A stretch of DNA of 64,000 bases from the NCBI GenBank assembly GCA_963736285.1, contig CAVTOA010000003.1:1-64000 (forward strand), written 5' to 3'. Positions 44,609-53,455 of the stretch are shown in pieces. The position numbers were made by a program, and so were the translations under genes. The DNA is from CAVTOA01 sp963736285 (GTDB taxonomy: Bacteria > Actinomycetota > Actinomycetes > Mycobacteriales > QHCE01). Below the pieces are notes generated by a model that was not told the origin of the DNA, did not search any database, and saw nothing but the letters and a program-made list of their open reading frames with translations. The stretch's first letter is position 1; each line of letters begins with the position of its first letter.

Positions 44609-45427
44609 ATGAGCGACGATCCATATGTACGAAGCTCGCCACTAGACGACGGCGCCGGCATGACACCTGCGGACCCGTCTGCCGTGACGGTCCGCGGCCT
44701 CGTCGTCGTGCGTGGCGGCCGAACCGTGTTACAGAAGCTCACTTTTTCGGTCCCTCGCGGCGCTATCACCGGTCTACTCGGCCCCAGCGGCTGCGGCAAG
44801 ACCACCCTCATGCGCAGCATCGTCGGCGTACAACGTGTGCGCACTGGCACGGTCACTGTGCTCGGCACCCGAGCGGGACACGCCTCGTTGCGGCACCGCG
44901 TGGGATATGTGACGCAGTCGCCGTCTATCTACGGTGACATGTCCATCCGCGACAATCTGCGTTACTTCGGCTCTCTATACAATGTGGACACTGCGGCTAT
45001 CGAGCAAACCTTGGCCAACGTGGGACTCACCGAGCATGCACACCAGCTCGCGGGCACACTCTCGGGCGGGCAGCATGCTCGCGCATCGCTGGCATGCGCA
45101 CTCGTAGCTCAACCAGAGCTGCTTATTTTGGACGAACCCACAGTGGGTCTAGACCCGGTGCTGCGCAATGAGCTTTGGGCGCGATTTCATCGACTCGCCG
45201 CCGCCGGCACCACCCTTATGATCTCGAGCCACGTCATGGACGAGGCCCGCCGATGTCACCAGTTATTGCTGATGCGAGAGGGCACATTCATCGCCAAGGA
45301 CACGCCTGCCGCCCTGCGGGAACACACCGGTACCGACGACCTCGAGCAAGCCTTCCTCCATCTGATTGAGACGCGAACGAAGTCAGCCGACAGCCCCGGC
45401 GGTCAGTCTAGAAAGGAGGCACGGTGA
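44609..45427 (+). CDS. ABC transporter ATP-binding protein (ABC-2 exporter type)
   Basis: The protein has 272 residues: Walker A GPSGCGKTT, a Q-loop VTQSPSIYGDM, signature LSGGQHARASLA (slightly unusual), Walker B LLILDEPTVGLDP and the switch His in ISSHVMDEA. This type works with the ABC-2 permease immediately downstream to export drugs, lipids or polysaccharide. TATCGT lies six bases before ATG 44609, a leaderless pattern. Its stop overlaps the permease start region. Confidence 0.92.
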   Translation: MSDDPYVRSSPLDDGAGMTPADPSAVTVRGLVVVRGGRTVLQKLTFSVPRGAITGLLGPSGCGKTTLMRSIVGVQRVRTGTVTVLGTRAGHASLRHRVGYVTQSPSIYGDMSIRDNLRYFGSLYNVDTAAIEQTLANVGLTEHAHQLAGTLSGGQHARASLACALVAQPELLILDEPTVGLDPVLRNELWARFHRLAAAGTTLMISSHVMDEARRCHQLLLMREGTFIAKDTPAALREHTGTDDLEQAFLHLIETRTKSADSPGGQSRKEAR

Positions 45428-46161
45428 TGTCGGTGCGCATCACGGCCAGTACCGCACTGCGAGTGCTCAACCAGCTCCGACACGATCGGCGCACCGTCGC
45501 AATGCTCCTGGTCGTCCCCAGCCTGCTGATGGTGCTACTGCGCTACGTCTTCGATGATGCCGTGCTCTTCAACCGGGTCGGCTTGCAATTACTGGGCGTC
45601 TTCCCGTTCATCGTGATGTTTTTGGTGACCAGCGTGGCGATGCTCCGGGAACGCACCTCGGGCACGCTGGAGCGGCTCCTCACTACTCCTATGTCTAAAT
45701 TGGATCTATTGCTGGGTTACGGCATTGCCTTCGCTGTGACCGCAGCGGCCCAAGCGGGTGTCGCCTGTGCCCTCACGTATTGGTTTCTGGGGCTGGAGAC
45801 CCTCGGTTCGCCAGTGTGGGTAATTGCCGTCGCCGTGGCCAACGCCGTGTTGGGTATGGCGCTGGGGCTACTGGTAAGTGCGTTTGCCCGCACCGAATTT
45901 CAGGCCGTGCAGTTCATGCCGGCGATTGTCTTGCCGCAGATACTGCTGTGTGGCCTGCTGGTACCTAGAACCGCTATGGCGGGCGCGCTGGAAAGAGTCA
46001 GCGACATATTACCTCTGAGCTACGCGGTGGAGGCGCTGAATTCCGTGGGAGCGCACTCCGAAGTGACCAGCATATTCCTGCGAGACTTAGCCATACTTGT
46101 CGGGGCGACCATATTGTGTTTGATACTGGCCGCCAGCACCCTGCGTCGTCGCACCGCGTGA
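45427..46161 (+). CDS. ABC-2 type permease
   Basis: About 244 residues with six hydrophobic segments; conserved FPFIVMFLVTSVAMLRERTSGTLERLL (the amphipathic loop typical of drug-export ABC-2 permeases) and PLSYAVEAL near the end. AAAGGAGG at 45413-45420 is six bases from ATG 45427; GTG 45424 is an alternative. The substrate is unknown. Confidence 0.9.
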   Translation: MSVRITASTALRVLNQLRHDRRTVAMLLVVPSLLMVLLRYVFDDAVLFNRVGLQLLGVFPFIVMFLVTSVAMLRERTSGTLERLLTTPMSKLDLLLGYGIAFAVTAAAQAGVACALTYWFLGLETLGSPVWVIAVAVANAVLGMALGLLVSAFARTEFQAVQFMPAIVLPQILLCGLLVPRTAMAGALERVSDILPLSYAVEALNSVGAHSEVTSIFLRDLAILVGATILCLILAASTLRRRTA

Positions 46162-46227
46162 ATAATGGAGACCCGCCGCAGGAGCCCGCCACACAGCCCG
46201 ATTTAGCGGAAGCACGCTAAGCCATCA

Positions 46228-46803
46228 TCACGCCTCACGAAAATGCACGCGGGCAGTCTCTGATCGGGTGAGAAGCACGACCACCACAGCCGCAATGACG
46301 ATCGTCAGCCACGTCGACATGTCCGCAACACCCATGAGCACCCGATATGCGTCCAACACCACACTGAGCGTGTAGAGAACGATCGTCGCCGTTCGCGCCC
46401 AGCGACGGCGCATCGACAGCTTCCACACCAATACCCCATTGACCAGCGTCAACATCGCAAAATACGCTGCGGCGATCCATCGGGAGACGTTTACCTCTTC
46501 GGTCGTGGCCGCGTGAACGATGCCGATGAGTATGCCGATCCACGTCAGTCCACATGCGACTGTCACCACGCTGAGCAACCCGATGATCGCTTTCATCGCT
46601 CCAGGAACTGACACGCGCTTGCGTTCTTTGTTACGTCCGCCTACTTTCCTTGCCGACTCGTTTTGCTTCACTGCCTCGTCGCTGCCAGGCTTCGGTCCAG
46701 CCTCAGCGCCGACGCGAGCACTTGCCCGCATTGCGGCATCCGACAGGTTCGGTTCCAAATTGGAATGAGTGGCACTTTTCTTCATAAACCGCGGCTTTTC
46801 CAC
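46228..46803 (-). CDS. Small membrane protein, four helices (unknown)
   Basis: About 191 residues. A hydrophilic, positively charged N terminus of about 65 residues is followed by four hydrophobic segments (AIIGLLSVVTVACGLTWIGILIG, IAAAYFAMLTLVNGVLVW, ATIVLYTLSVVLDAYRVLMG, WLTIVIAAVVVVLLTR). GTG 46803 has TACGGT six bases upstream, a leaderless pattern; TTG 46806 and ATG 46785 are alternatives. It converges on the ABC permease and I recognise no family. Confidence 0.65.
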   Translation of the reverse strand: MEKPRFMKKSATHSNLEPNLSDAAMRASARVGAEAGPKPGSDEAVKQNESARKVGGRNKERKRVSVPGAMKAIIGLLSVVTVACGLTWIGILIGIVHAATTEEVNVSRWIAAAYFAMLTLVNGVLVWKLSMRRRWARTATIVLYTLSVVLDAYRVLMGVADMSTWLTIVIAAVVVVLLTRSETARVHFREA

Positions 46804-46916
46804 CAAGGCACCGTAGCGCGCAATGAACCGATTCGCGTTGAACAGACCGTTATTCTCCCTTAGTCACGGTACGCCCAGCGCTTGGCCGCAGTGCCACACA
46901 CTCCTAGAATCGACCA

Positions 46917-47639
46917 ATGACTCGTTTCGCCCAAGCTGAGAGACAGGCGCTGGCAGACGTATTGACAAAGGTCGGCCCCGAAGCACCCACGCTGTGTTCC
47001 GGTTGGCTCACGGCCGATCTGGCGGCGCATTTAGTGGTCCGCGAACGGCGGCCGGACGCCGCCCCAGGGCTGGTTGTCTCCGCTCTCGGCAGCTGGACCG
47101 ACCGGGTCCGCAATCATGAACGCGACACCCACAGTTACCGCGAGCTCGTCAACCGATTCCGCCGTGGACCATCTTTTTGGAACCCTCTCGCACTCCCCGT
47201 TCTCAACGAAGCCGCCAACGCCATGGAGTTCTTCGTCCACCATGAGGATGTCCGGCGTGCACAGCCAGACTGGCATCCACGGGACCTTCTTTTGCAGTAT
47301 CAGCAGGCGTTATGGGCATCCTTGGGCAGAGCAGGACGCATGATGATGCGCAACGCGCCCGTGGATATCCGCTTAGTAGCGGAAGGATTCGGCGAAATAC
47401 CAGTCCGCACACACGGTGGAAAAAAACTAGACACCGCGATCCCAAACCTCGTGCGCGGCGATCTCGCCTACGTGGAAGAAAGCCGGCCAGAAGTGAAACT
47501 CACCGGCCCCCCCAGTGAGCTCATGCTTTTTGCCTACGGACGGCAGTCGGTCGCACAGGTTACATGTACACCCATCGGATTCACCGAAAACGCCGAATCC
47601 ATCGTCGAGCTACTGATTCATGGAAAGTTCGGCGTGTAA
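46917..47639 (+). CDS. TIGR03085-type protein of the maleylpyruvate isomerase/DinB-like group
   Basis: The protein has 240 residues. The N-terminal helical bundle (FAQAERQALADVL, PTLCSGWLTADLAAHLVVRERRPDAAPGL) includes the CxGW...L..HL motif with a His that can bind metal. MEFFVHHEDVRRAQPDW contains the second His set, and the C-terminal region is strand-rich. Members sit near hisF in Streptomyces, as here. TAGAAT lies six bases before ATG 46917. Its 3' end overlaps convergent hisF by 22 bases. Confidence 0.85.
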   Translation: MTRFAQAERQALADVLTKVGPEAPTLCSGWLTADLAAHLVVRERRPDAAPGLVVSALGSWTDRVRNHERDTHSYRELVNRFRRGPSFWNPLALPVLNEAANAMEFFVHHEDVRRAQPDWHPRDLLLQYQQALWASLGRAGRMMMRNAPVDIRLVAEGFGEIPVRTHGGKKLDTAIPNLVRGDLAYVEESRPEVKLTGPPSELMLFAYGRQSVAQVTCTPIGFTENAESIVELLIHGKFGV

Positions 47640-48418
47640 GGCACTGCTGTCCGCACCGGATGGCCAGCGGCCGCAAGCGCAGACTTCGCTTGATCCACTG
47701 TGACGTGTCCAAAATGGAAGATACTTGCCAGCTAAAACCGCATCCGCCCCCGCAGCCACAGCTGGTGCGAAATGTGCGTGCATGCCAGCTCCCCCGCTGG
47801 CAATAACCGGCACCGCACGGCTTCTCGAACCGCCCCAATGAGGGATAGATCGTAGCCATCTTTAGTGCCATCGAAATCCATACTGTTAAGAAGTATCTCG
47901 CCCACGCCATGCTGTTCAGCCTGGATAGCCCATTCGATTGCATCAATGCCAGTGCCCTTTTTGCCACCATGGGTGGTGACTTCAAACCCGCTGATCGTCG
48001 CGCGGCCATGGGTGACGCGTCTTGCGTCTACCGAGAGAACCACACATTGCGCACCGAACTGGCGCGACGCCTCCGCAATTAACTCCGGGCGGGCAACAGC
48101 AGCCGTGTTGATACTGACTTTGTCGGCGCCCGCGCGCAATAACGCATCGATGTCAGCAGTGCTGCGTACGCCCCCACCAACAGTAAGCGGGATGCAGACG
48201 CTTTCCGCGGTGCGTCGCACCACATCGTAGGTAGTCTCGCGGCCATCCACCGAGGCGGTAACATCCAAAAACACCAACTCGTCGATACCGGCCTCGTCAT
48301 ACTTCCGGGCAAGCTCGACTGGATCTCCAGCATCGCGCAGCTCGGCAAAGCGCACCCCTTTGACAACGCGCCCGTTATCCACATCCAGGCACGCTATTAC
48401 CCGGACCGCCACGCTCAC
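47618..48418 (-). CDS. hisF: Imidazole glycerol phosphate synthase cyclase subunit (two frameshifts)
   Basis: HisF makes imidazole glycerol phosphate and AICAR with ammonia from HisH. The catalytic Asp is in ACLDVDNGRVVKG; VSINTAAV and LNSMDFDGTKDGYD carry the second. After GAVREAVR a G is missing near 47814 (GG for GGG), the frame then reads VPVIASGGAGMHAHF, and an extra G near 47728 leads into ASIFHFGHVTVDQAKSALAAAG to the TGA at 47618-47620. Repaired length is about 265 residues. GTG 48418 overlaps the hisA stop. Confidence 0.9.
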
Positions 48419-49159
48419 GTAATGGTCGCCTTCACCGCTGTCAACGCTTCCGGCAAGGTGAAGGCTCCGGCGTACAAGGCCTTGCCCACGATTACTCCCT
48501 CCACGCCAAGCGGCATCAAGGCAGCGAGAGCCCGGAGATCGTCCACACTGGACACTCCACCGGAGGCGACAACTGGTCGGCTAGTCGCTGCACAGACGTC
48601 CTTGAGTAACCGCAGGTTCGGACCAGTCAGGGTGCCGTCTCTTGCCACATCAGTGACGACATACCGGGCACAGCCTTCGGCGTCCAGACGGGCAAGGGTT
48701 TCGTACAACTCGCCGCCTTGCTGCGTCCAGCCTCTGCGCGGCGAGTCGCGTGCCTCGCACATCGAGACCGACCGCGATCTTCTCGCCATATTGAGAAATT
48801 GCCCGCGCGCACCATTCGGGGTCTTCCAGTGCCGCAGTGCCCACATTGACGCGAGTGCAGCCAGTGGCTAACGCCGCATGCAGCGACGAATCATCACGAA
48901 TGCCGCCGGAGAGCTCCACCTTGACATCGAGACTTTCCACCACCGCGGCAAGAAGCTCATAGTTACTCCCCCGACCAAAGGCTGCATCGAGATCGACCAG
49001 ATGAATCCACGATGCGCCGGCCGCCTGCCACTCAAGAGCAGCCGCGAGCGGTTCACCATAGACAGTTTCCGTGCCCGCTTTCCCCTGTACCAAGCGCACG
49101 GCTTGGCCCTGTGCCACATCGACAGCGGGTAACAACGCCAGCGGTTGCGCCGTGGACAT
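48415..49159 (-). CDS. hisA: Phosphoribosyl isomerase HisA/PriA (one frameshift)
   Basis: HisA isomerises ProFAR; the actinobacterial form PriA also does the TrpF step of tryptophan synthesis. Blocks match the PriA type: LLPAVDVAQGQAVRLVQGKAGTE, HLVDLDAAFGRGSN, VELSGGIRDD, VNVGTAALEDPEW. The frame breaks near 48738 after GTRLAA and continues RGWTQQGGELYETL, VVTDVARDGTL, VVASGGVSS, VIVGKALYAGAF. No trpF is seen in the trp cluster, consistent with PriA. It now lies directly downstream of atpD, a position not usual for it. Confidence 0.88.
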
Positions 49160-49213
49160 ACAGGACCTCCAGGATCCGATGAATTGCCCGGTGACTGTCC
49201 TAATAGAAATGGC

Positions 49214-49252
49214 AGGTGGGCGTCTCGTGAGGAACGTGGAGAACGCCCACCT
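49214..49252 (-). terminator. Hairpin between atpD and hisA
   Basis: AGGTGGGCGT (49214-49223) pairs perfectly with ACGCCCACCT (49243-49252). Read on the minus strand it is followed by the weakly T-rich GCCATTTCTATT. It begins eight bases after the corrected atpD stop and is a plausible new end of the truncated atp operon. Confidence 0.6.
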
Positions 49253-49259
49253 CGCAAAT

Positions 49260-50721
49260 CTATGCGTTCTGCAGCTCGCGGTGTTTCTTCTCTAGATCTT
49301 CTCAGACCACCACACATATAGAAGGCCTGCTCTGGCACGTGGTCATATTCGCCATCGCAGAGCGCCTTGAACGCGGTGATCGCCTCGGCCGGCGACACAT
49401 ACGTCCCTGGAATACCAGTGAAACGCTCAGCCACAAAGGTGGGTTGCGACAGGAAGCGCTCAATACGACGAGCCCTCCCCACCAAGACTTTGTCCTCTTC
49501 GGACAGTTCGTCAATTCCGAGAATGGCGATGATATCCTGCAGCTCCTTGTTGCGCTGCAAAATCTCGATAACGCGGGCCGCCACTCGGTAATGCTCTTCA
49601 CCGATGTACTGCGCGTCCAGGATGCGCGATGAGGAATCCAGCGGGTCAACCGCGGGGTAGATGCCTTTTTCGGAAATCGGCCGGGACAGAACTGTGGTCG
49701 CGTCCAAATGCGTGAACGTGGTGTGCGGAGCCGGGTCGGTAATGTCGTCGGCCGGCACATAAATCGCCTGCATGGAGGTGATGGAGTGACCGCGTGTTGA
49801 GGTAATGCGCTCTTGCAGCTCACCCATCTCATCAGCGAGCGTGGGCTGATACCCCACGGCGCTCGGCATACGGCCCAGCAGCGTCGACACCTCGGAACCC
49901 GCCTGGGTAAACCGGAAGATGTTGTCGATGAACAGCAACACATCTTGCTTCTGCACATCACGGAAGTACTCCGCCATGGTCAACGCCGACAACGCCACCC
50001 GCATACGGGTGCCGGGCGGCTCATCCATCTGACCAAAGACCAATGCGGTCTTGTCAATAACGCCGTTATCGGTCATTTCGAGGAAGAGGTCGTTGCCTTC
50101 ACGCGTGCGCTCGCCAACCCCGGCGAACACCGAAACCCCACCGAATTCCTGAGCAACACGGGTGATCATCTCTTGAATGAGAACCGTCTTGCCCACACCG
50201 GCGCCACCAAACAGGCCAATCTTGCCGCCCTTTACATACGGGGTGAGCAAGTCGATGACCTTGATGCCGGTCTCCATCATCTCGGTCTTCGGCTCGATCT
50301 GGTCGAACGCGGGCGCGGACCGGTGGATAGGCCACCGCTCGGTGATCTCCAGCGTGTCGTTGGGAACATCAAGCGCATCACCCAACACGTTGAAAATGTG
50401 GCCCTTAGTGACATCACCTACTGGAACGCTGATCGGTCCACCAGTATCGGTGACCTCGGCACCTCGCACCACACCATCGGTTGGCTGCATCGAGATAGCA
50501 CGAACAAGGTTGTCGCCCAAATGCTGGGCCACCTCGAGCGTGAGCACTCGCTTCTTCGAGCCCTCTTCTTTCGTGCCCAGTGAGGAAGTCACGTGCAACG
50601 CATTGAAGAGCTCGGGTATCGAGCCGCGAGGAAACTCCACATCGATGACGGGGCCGGTCACCCGAGCCACCCGGCCGGTGGTGGTGGTTTCTGCGGTGTT
50701 TTCAAGGGTGGTGGCGGTCAT
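49260..50721 (-). CDS. atpD: ATP synthase beta subunit (frameshift at C terminus)
   Basis: Catalytic F1 subunit: Walker A GGAGVGKTVLIQE, GERTREGND, LFIDNIFRFTQAG and the DELSEED-like IDELSEEDKV. After FYMCGGL the frame has one extra base (near 49303). Reading on without correction gives about 130 non-homologous residues into hisA, while removing one A gives EDLEKKHRELQNA and a TAG at 49260-49262, a normal ending for about 486 residues. ATG 50721 abuts the atpG stop. atpC, normally next, is absent. Confidence 0.93.
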
Positions 50722-51666
50722 CTACTCGTCACTTCCTGTTGAGGCGAGCGCGTCGGCACCACCGACAATCTCGCTGATCTCTTGGGTGATCTCGGCTTGT
50801 CGAGCCTGGTTGGACTCTCGGGTCAAGCTGCGAATGAGCTCGGTGGCATTGTCTGTCGCGGCTTTCATGGCTCGACGACGCGCCGCCGACTCAGAGGCCG
50901 CGGACTCCAGCAGTGCCGCGAAAATGCGCGTGGTGACATAGCGCGGCAACAAACTGTCGAGCAAAACCTCGGGATTGGGCTCAAACTCATACGCGGGCAA
51001 GATGCCGGGCTGTTCCGCCTGTTCCACCACCTCAAGTGGGGCAAATATTCTGGCGTGCGGCTCTTGCGTCAGCATCGATCGAAAACGGGTGCTGACCAAA
51101 TACAACTGGTCGAGGCCATCTGTATCTGCGGGGTCGGTTGACCCCGCCTCGGCATTGTCCTTATTGCCGTCAGCGCCCGCGAGGAACAGCGGCACCAGGG
51201 TCTCGCTGATCTCGCGCGCGTTGTGATAGCTCGGCTGCTCAGAGAAACCGGTCCAACTCGCCGCGATCTCTCGGTTACGAAATCGGTAGTAGCCGACGCC
51301 TTTGCGGCCAATTACGTAGAGCTTGGGCTCTACTCCATCGCGCCGCAACCGCGCCACGAGCTCTTCGGCGGTGCGCAAGGCGCTTGCGTTATAGCCACCG
51401 GCCAGACCTCGGTCGCTGGTTACTACGAGCACCCCCGCATGGCGAACGCGCTCTCGCGGCACCACCAGCGGATGCTCCACAGTGGACTTCGACGCAAGTG
51501 CGCTCAGCACTTGCGTGATTTCCAGTGCATAAGGCGAAGCGGCTTGCATACGATGCTGCGCCTTAGCAATGCGTGAAGCGGCGATAAGTTCCATCGCTTT
51601 GGTGATTTTCTTGGTCGACTGCACCGTACGGATGCGTCGACGAAGAACTCTCAGTTGCGCGCCCAC
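50722..51666 (-). CDS. atpG: ATP synthase gamma subunit
   Basis: The rotor shaft of F1: the N-terminal helix MGAQLRVLRRRIRTVQSTKKITKAMELIAASR and C-terminal helix AMKAATDNATELIRSLTRESNQARQAEITQEISEIVGGA are conserved. VVTSDRGLAGGYNA is present. The 314 residues include a short acidic insert after residue 190 (DGNKDNAEAGSTDPADTDG), typical in position for actinobacterial gamma loops. It begins two bases after atpA ends. Confidence 0.95.
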   Translation of the reverse strand: MGAQLRVLRRRIRTVQSTKKITKAMELIAASRIAKAQHRMQAASPYALEITQVLSALASKSTVEHPLVVPRERVRHAGVLVVTSDRGLAGGYNASALRTAEELVARLRRDGVEPKLYVIGRKGVGYYRFRNREIAASWTGFSEQPSYHNAREISETLVPLFLAGADGNKDNAEAGSTDPADTDGLDQLYLVSTRFRSMLTQEPHARIFAPLEVVEQAEQPGILPAYEFEPNPEVLLDSLLPRYVTTRIFAALLESAASESAARRRAMKAATDNATELIRSLTRESNQARQAEITQEISEIVGGADALASTGSDE

Positions 51667-51668
51667 GG

Positions 51669-53324
51669 CTACCGCCCGCTACCCGTCGTGGGGCTTGGGG
51701 TGTACCGCGTCACCGTCTCCGCGCTTTGCTCTTCTTCTGAAAGGGGACTGGCCTCTGCCTCATTAACCCGAATGGAGTCATCGTGAGTCTGGAAAGCTTG
51801 CTTGAAATGCGCGATAGCTTCTTCCAAACCAGCGACAGTGTCGTCGGTGAGTTTTCCGGTGTCGGCGATCGAGTCCAACAGCGGACGCCGCTTGTGCTCC
51901 ATATAGGACAAGAACTCATTTTCAAACTTGCCGATCTCACTTACCGGAACGTCGTCGAGTTTTCCGGTACTGCCTGCCCAGATAGAAACAACCTGCTTTT
52001 CCATGGGGAACGGGTTGTACTGTGCTTGCCGGAAGAGCTCCACCAGCCGTGCGCCTCGGGCTAGCTGTGCTTTGGACGTAGCATCCAAATCGGAACCAAA
52101 CGCGGCGAACGACTCAAGCTCCCGATACTGGGCCAAGTCCAACTTAACGCGACCCGCGACAGACTTCATCGCTTTGGTCTGCGCGGCACCACCGACACGA
52201 GACACCGAAATGCCGACGTTTACCGCCGGCCGTTGACCCGCGTTAAACAGATCGGTTTCAAGGAAGATCTGCCCGTCGGTAATCGAAATAACGTTCGTGG
52301 GGATGTATGCAGAAACGTCGTTTCCCTTGGTCTCGATGATCGGCAACGCCGTCATCGAGCCGCCACCCATCTCATCAGAGAGTTTGGCGCAACGCTCTAG
52401 CAAACGTGAGTGGAGGAAGAATACGTCGCCCGGGTAAGCCTCTCGACCCGGCGGACGGCGCAGGAGCAACGACACCGCCCGATACGCCTCCGCTTGCTTA
52501 CTCAGGTCATCGAACACGATCAGTACGTGCTGCCCCTGATACATCCAGTGCTGGCCAATGGCCGACCCGGTGTACGGCGCGAGGTATTTGAACCCAGCAG
52601 GGTCAGAGGCGGGAGCGGCCACGATGGTGGTGTACTCCATCGCACCGGCTTCTTCCAGTGCGTTCTTGACGCCCGCGATCGTCGACGCTTTTTGTCCTAC
52701 AGCGACATAAATGCACTTGACCTGCTTTTTCGGGTCACCACTGTGCCAGGCGTCCCGCTGATTAATGATGGTGTCGATCGCGACCGCTGTCTTACCGGTC
52801 TGGCGGTCACCAATGATCAGCTGGCGCTGGCCTCGCCCAATGGCGGTCATCGCATCGATGGCCTTGATGCCAGTTTGAAGCGGCTCTTCCACAGGTTGAC
52901 GCTGCACCACCGATGGCGCCTGCACCTCCAGCGCACGATGCGTCTCTGCCGCGATCTCGCCTTTACCGTCTAGCGGCTGCCCCAACGTATTGACAACCCG
53001 CCCGAGGTAGGCGTCGCCCACTGGGACCGAAAGGATCTCGCCAGTACGCCGGACGCTTTGACCCTCCTCGATACGGCTGAAGTCACCGAGAACGACGACT
53101 CCGATCTGCCGCTCCTCGAGGTTAAGCGCGAGCCCCAACGTGCCATCGTCAAACTTCAGCATTTCGTTCGCCATAGCCGACGGCAAACCCTCAACGTGGG
53201 CAATGCCATCACTGGCGTCGGCAACCACGCCGACCTCTTCCCGAGAGATCTCCGGCGTGTATTCGGATACGTAGCGCTCAATCGCGCCGCGAATCTCCTC
53301 GGGGGAGATAGTCAGCTCGGCCAT
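51669..53324 (-). CDS. atpA: ATP synthase alpha subunit
   Basis: Non-catalytic nucleotide-binding F1 subunit of 551 residues. Walker A GDRQTGKTAVAID, GQKASTIAGV, and LLLRRPPGREAYPGDVFFLHSRLLER are visible. The C-terminal extension (about 25 residues past the usual end, rich in Glu/Ser/Thr) recalls the longer alpha tails of actinobacteria, which in mycobacteria suppress ATP hydrolysis. ATG 53324; gap of 131 bases to atpH. Confidence 0.96.
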   Translation of the reverse strand: MAELTISPEEIRGAIERYVSEYTPEISREEVGVVADASDGIAHVEGLPSAMANEMLKFDDGTLGLALNLEERQIGVVVLGDFSRIEEGQSVRRTGEILSVPVGDAYLGRVVNTLGQPLDGKGEIAAETHRALEVQAPSVVQRQPVEEPLQTGIKAIDAMTAIGRGQRQLIIGDRQTGKTAVAIDTIINQRDAWHSGDPKKQVKCIYVAVGQKASTIAGVKNALEEAGAMEYTTIVAAPASDPAGFKYLAPYTGSAIGQHWMYQGQHVLIVFDDLSKQAEAYRAVSLLLRRPPGREAYPGDVFFLHSRLLERCAKLSDEMGGGSMTALPIIETKGNDVSAYIPTNVISITDGQIFLETDLFNAGQRPAVNVGISVSRVGGAAQTKAMKSVAGRVKLDLAQYRELESFAAFGSDLDATSKAQLARGARLVELFRQAQYNPFPMEKQVVSIWAGSTGKLDDVPVSEIGKFENEFLSYMEHKRRPLLDSIADTGKLTDDTVAGLEEAIAHFKQAFQTHDDSIRVNEAEASPLSEEEQSAETVTRYTPSPTTGSGR

Positions 53325-53408
53325 CGATTACGTCCTTGTTTTAGAGAAGGTTAGTTGTCAGTAATTCTGTCTTGTGCTCTCGTATTTTGGTAACTGAGGT
53401 CATCCACC

Positions 53409-53435
53409 AGTGGATAACTCTCATCTGTGGATAAC
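53409..53435. other. Two DnaA-box-like sites in the atpH-atpA gap
   Basis: AGTGGATAAC (53409-53418) and TGTGGATAAC (53426-53435) lie in the same orientation 17 bases apart. The second is a perfect DnaA box on the complementary strand (TTATCCACA). There is also ATCCAC-CA-GTGGAT symmetry around 53402-53415. Two boxes do not make an origin; they could titrate DnaA or be chance. Confidence 0.35.
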
Positions 53436-53455
53436 CGCTGTGTGCTCACGCCGAC

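Noticed and set aside
48868..50721. ATP synthase beta subunit with a novel C-terminal extension of about 130 residues
   Set aside because: The extra residues are hisA-region DNA read in another frame. Removing one base near 49303 gives the normal family ending and stop at 49260.
53401..53450. Replication origin based on DnaA boxes
   Set aside because: Only two boxes, inside an operon, with no dnaA, dnaN or gyrB nearby and no long AT-rich unwinding region.
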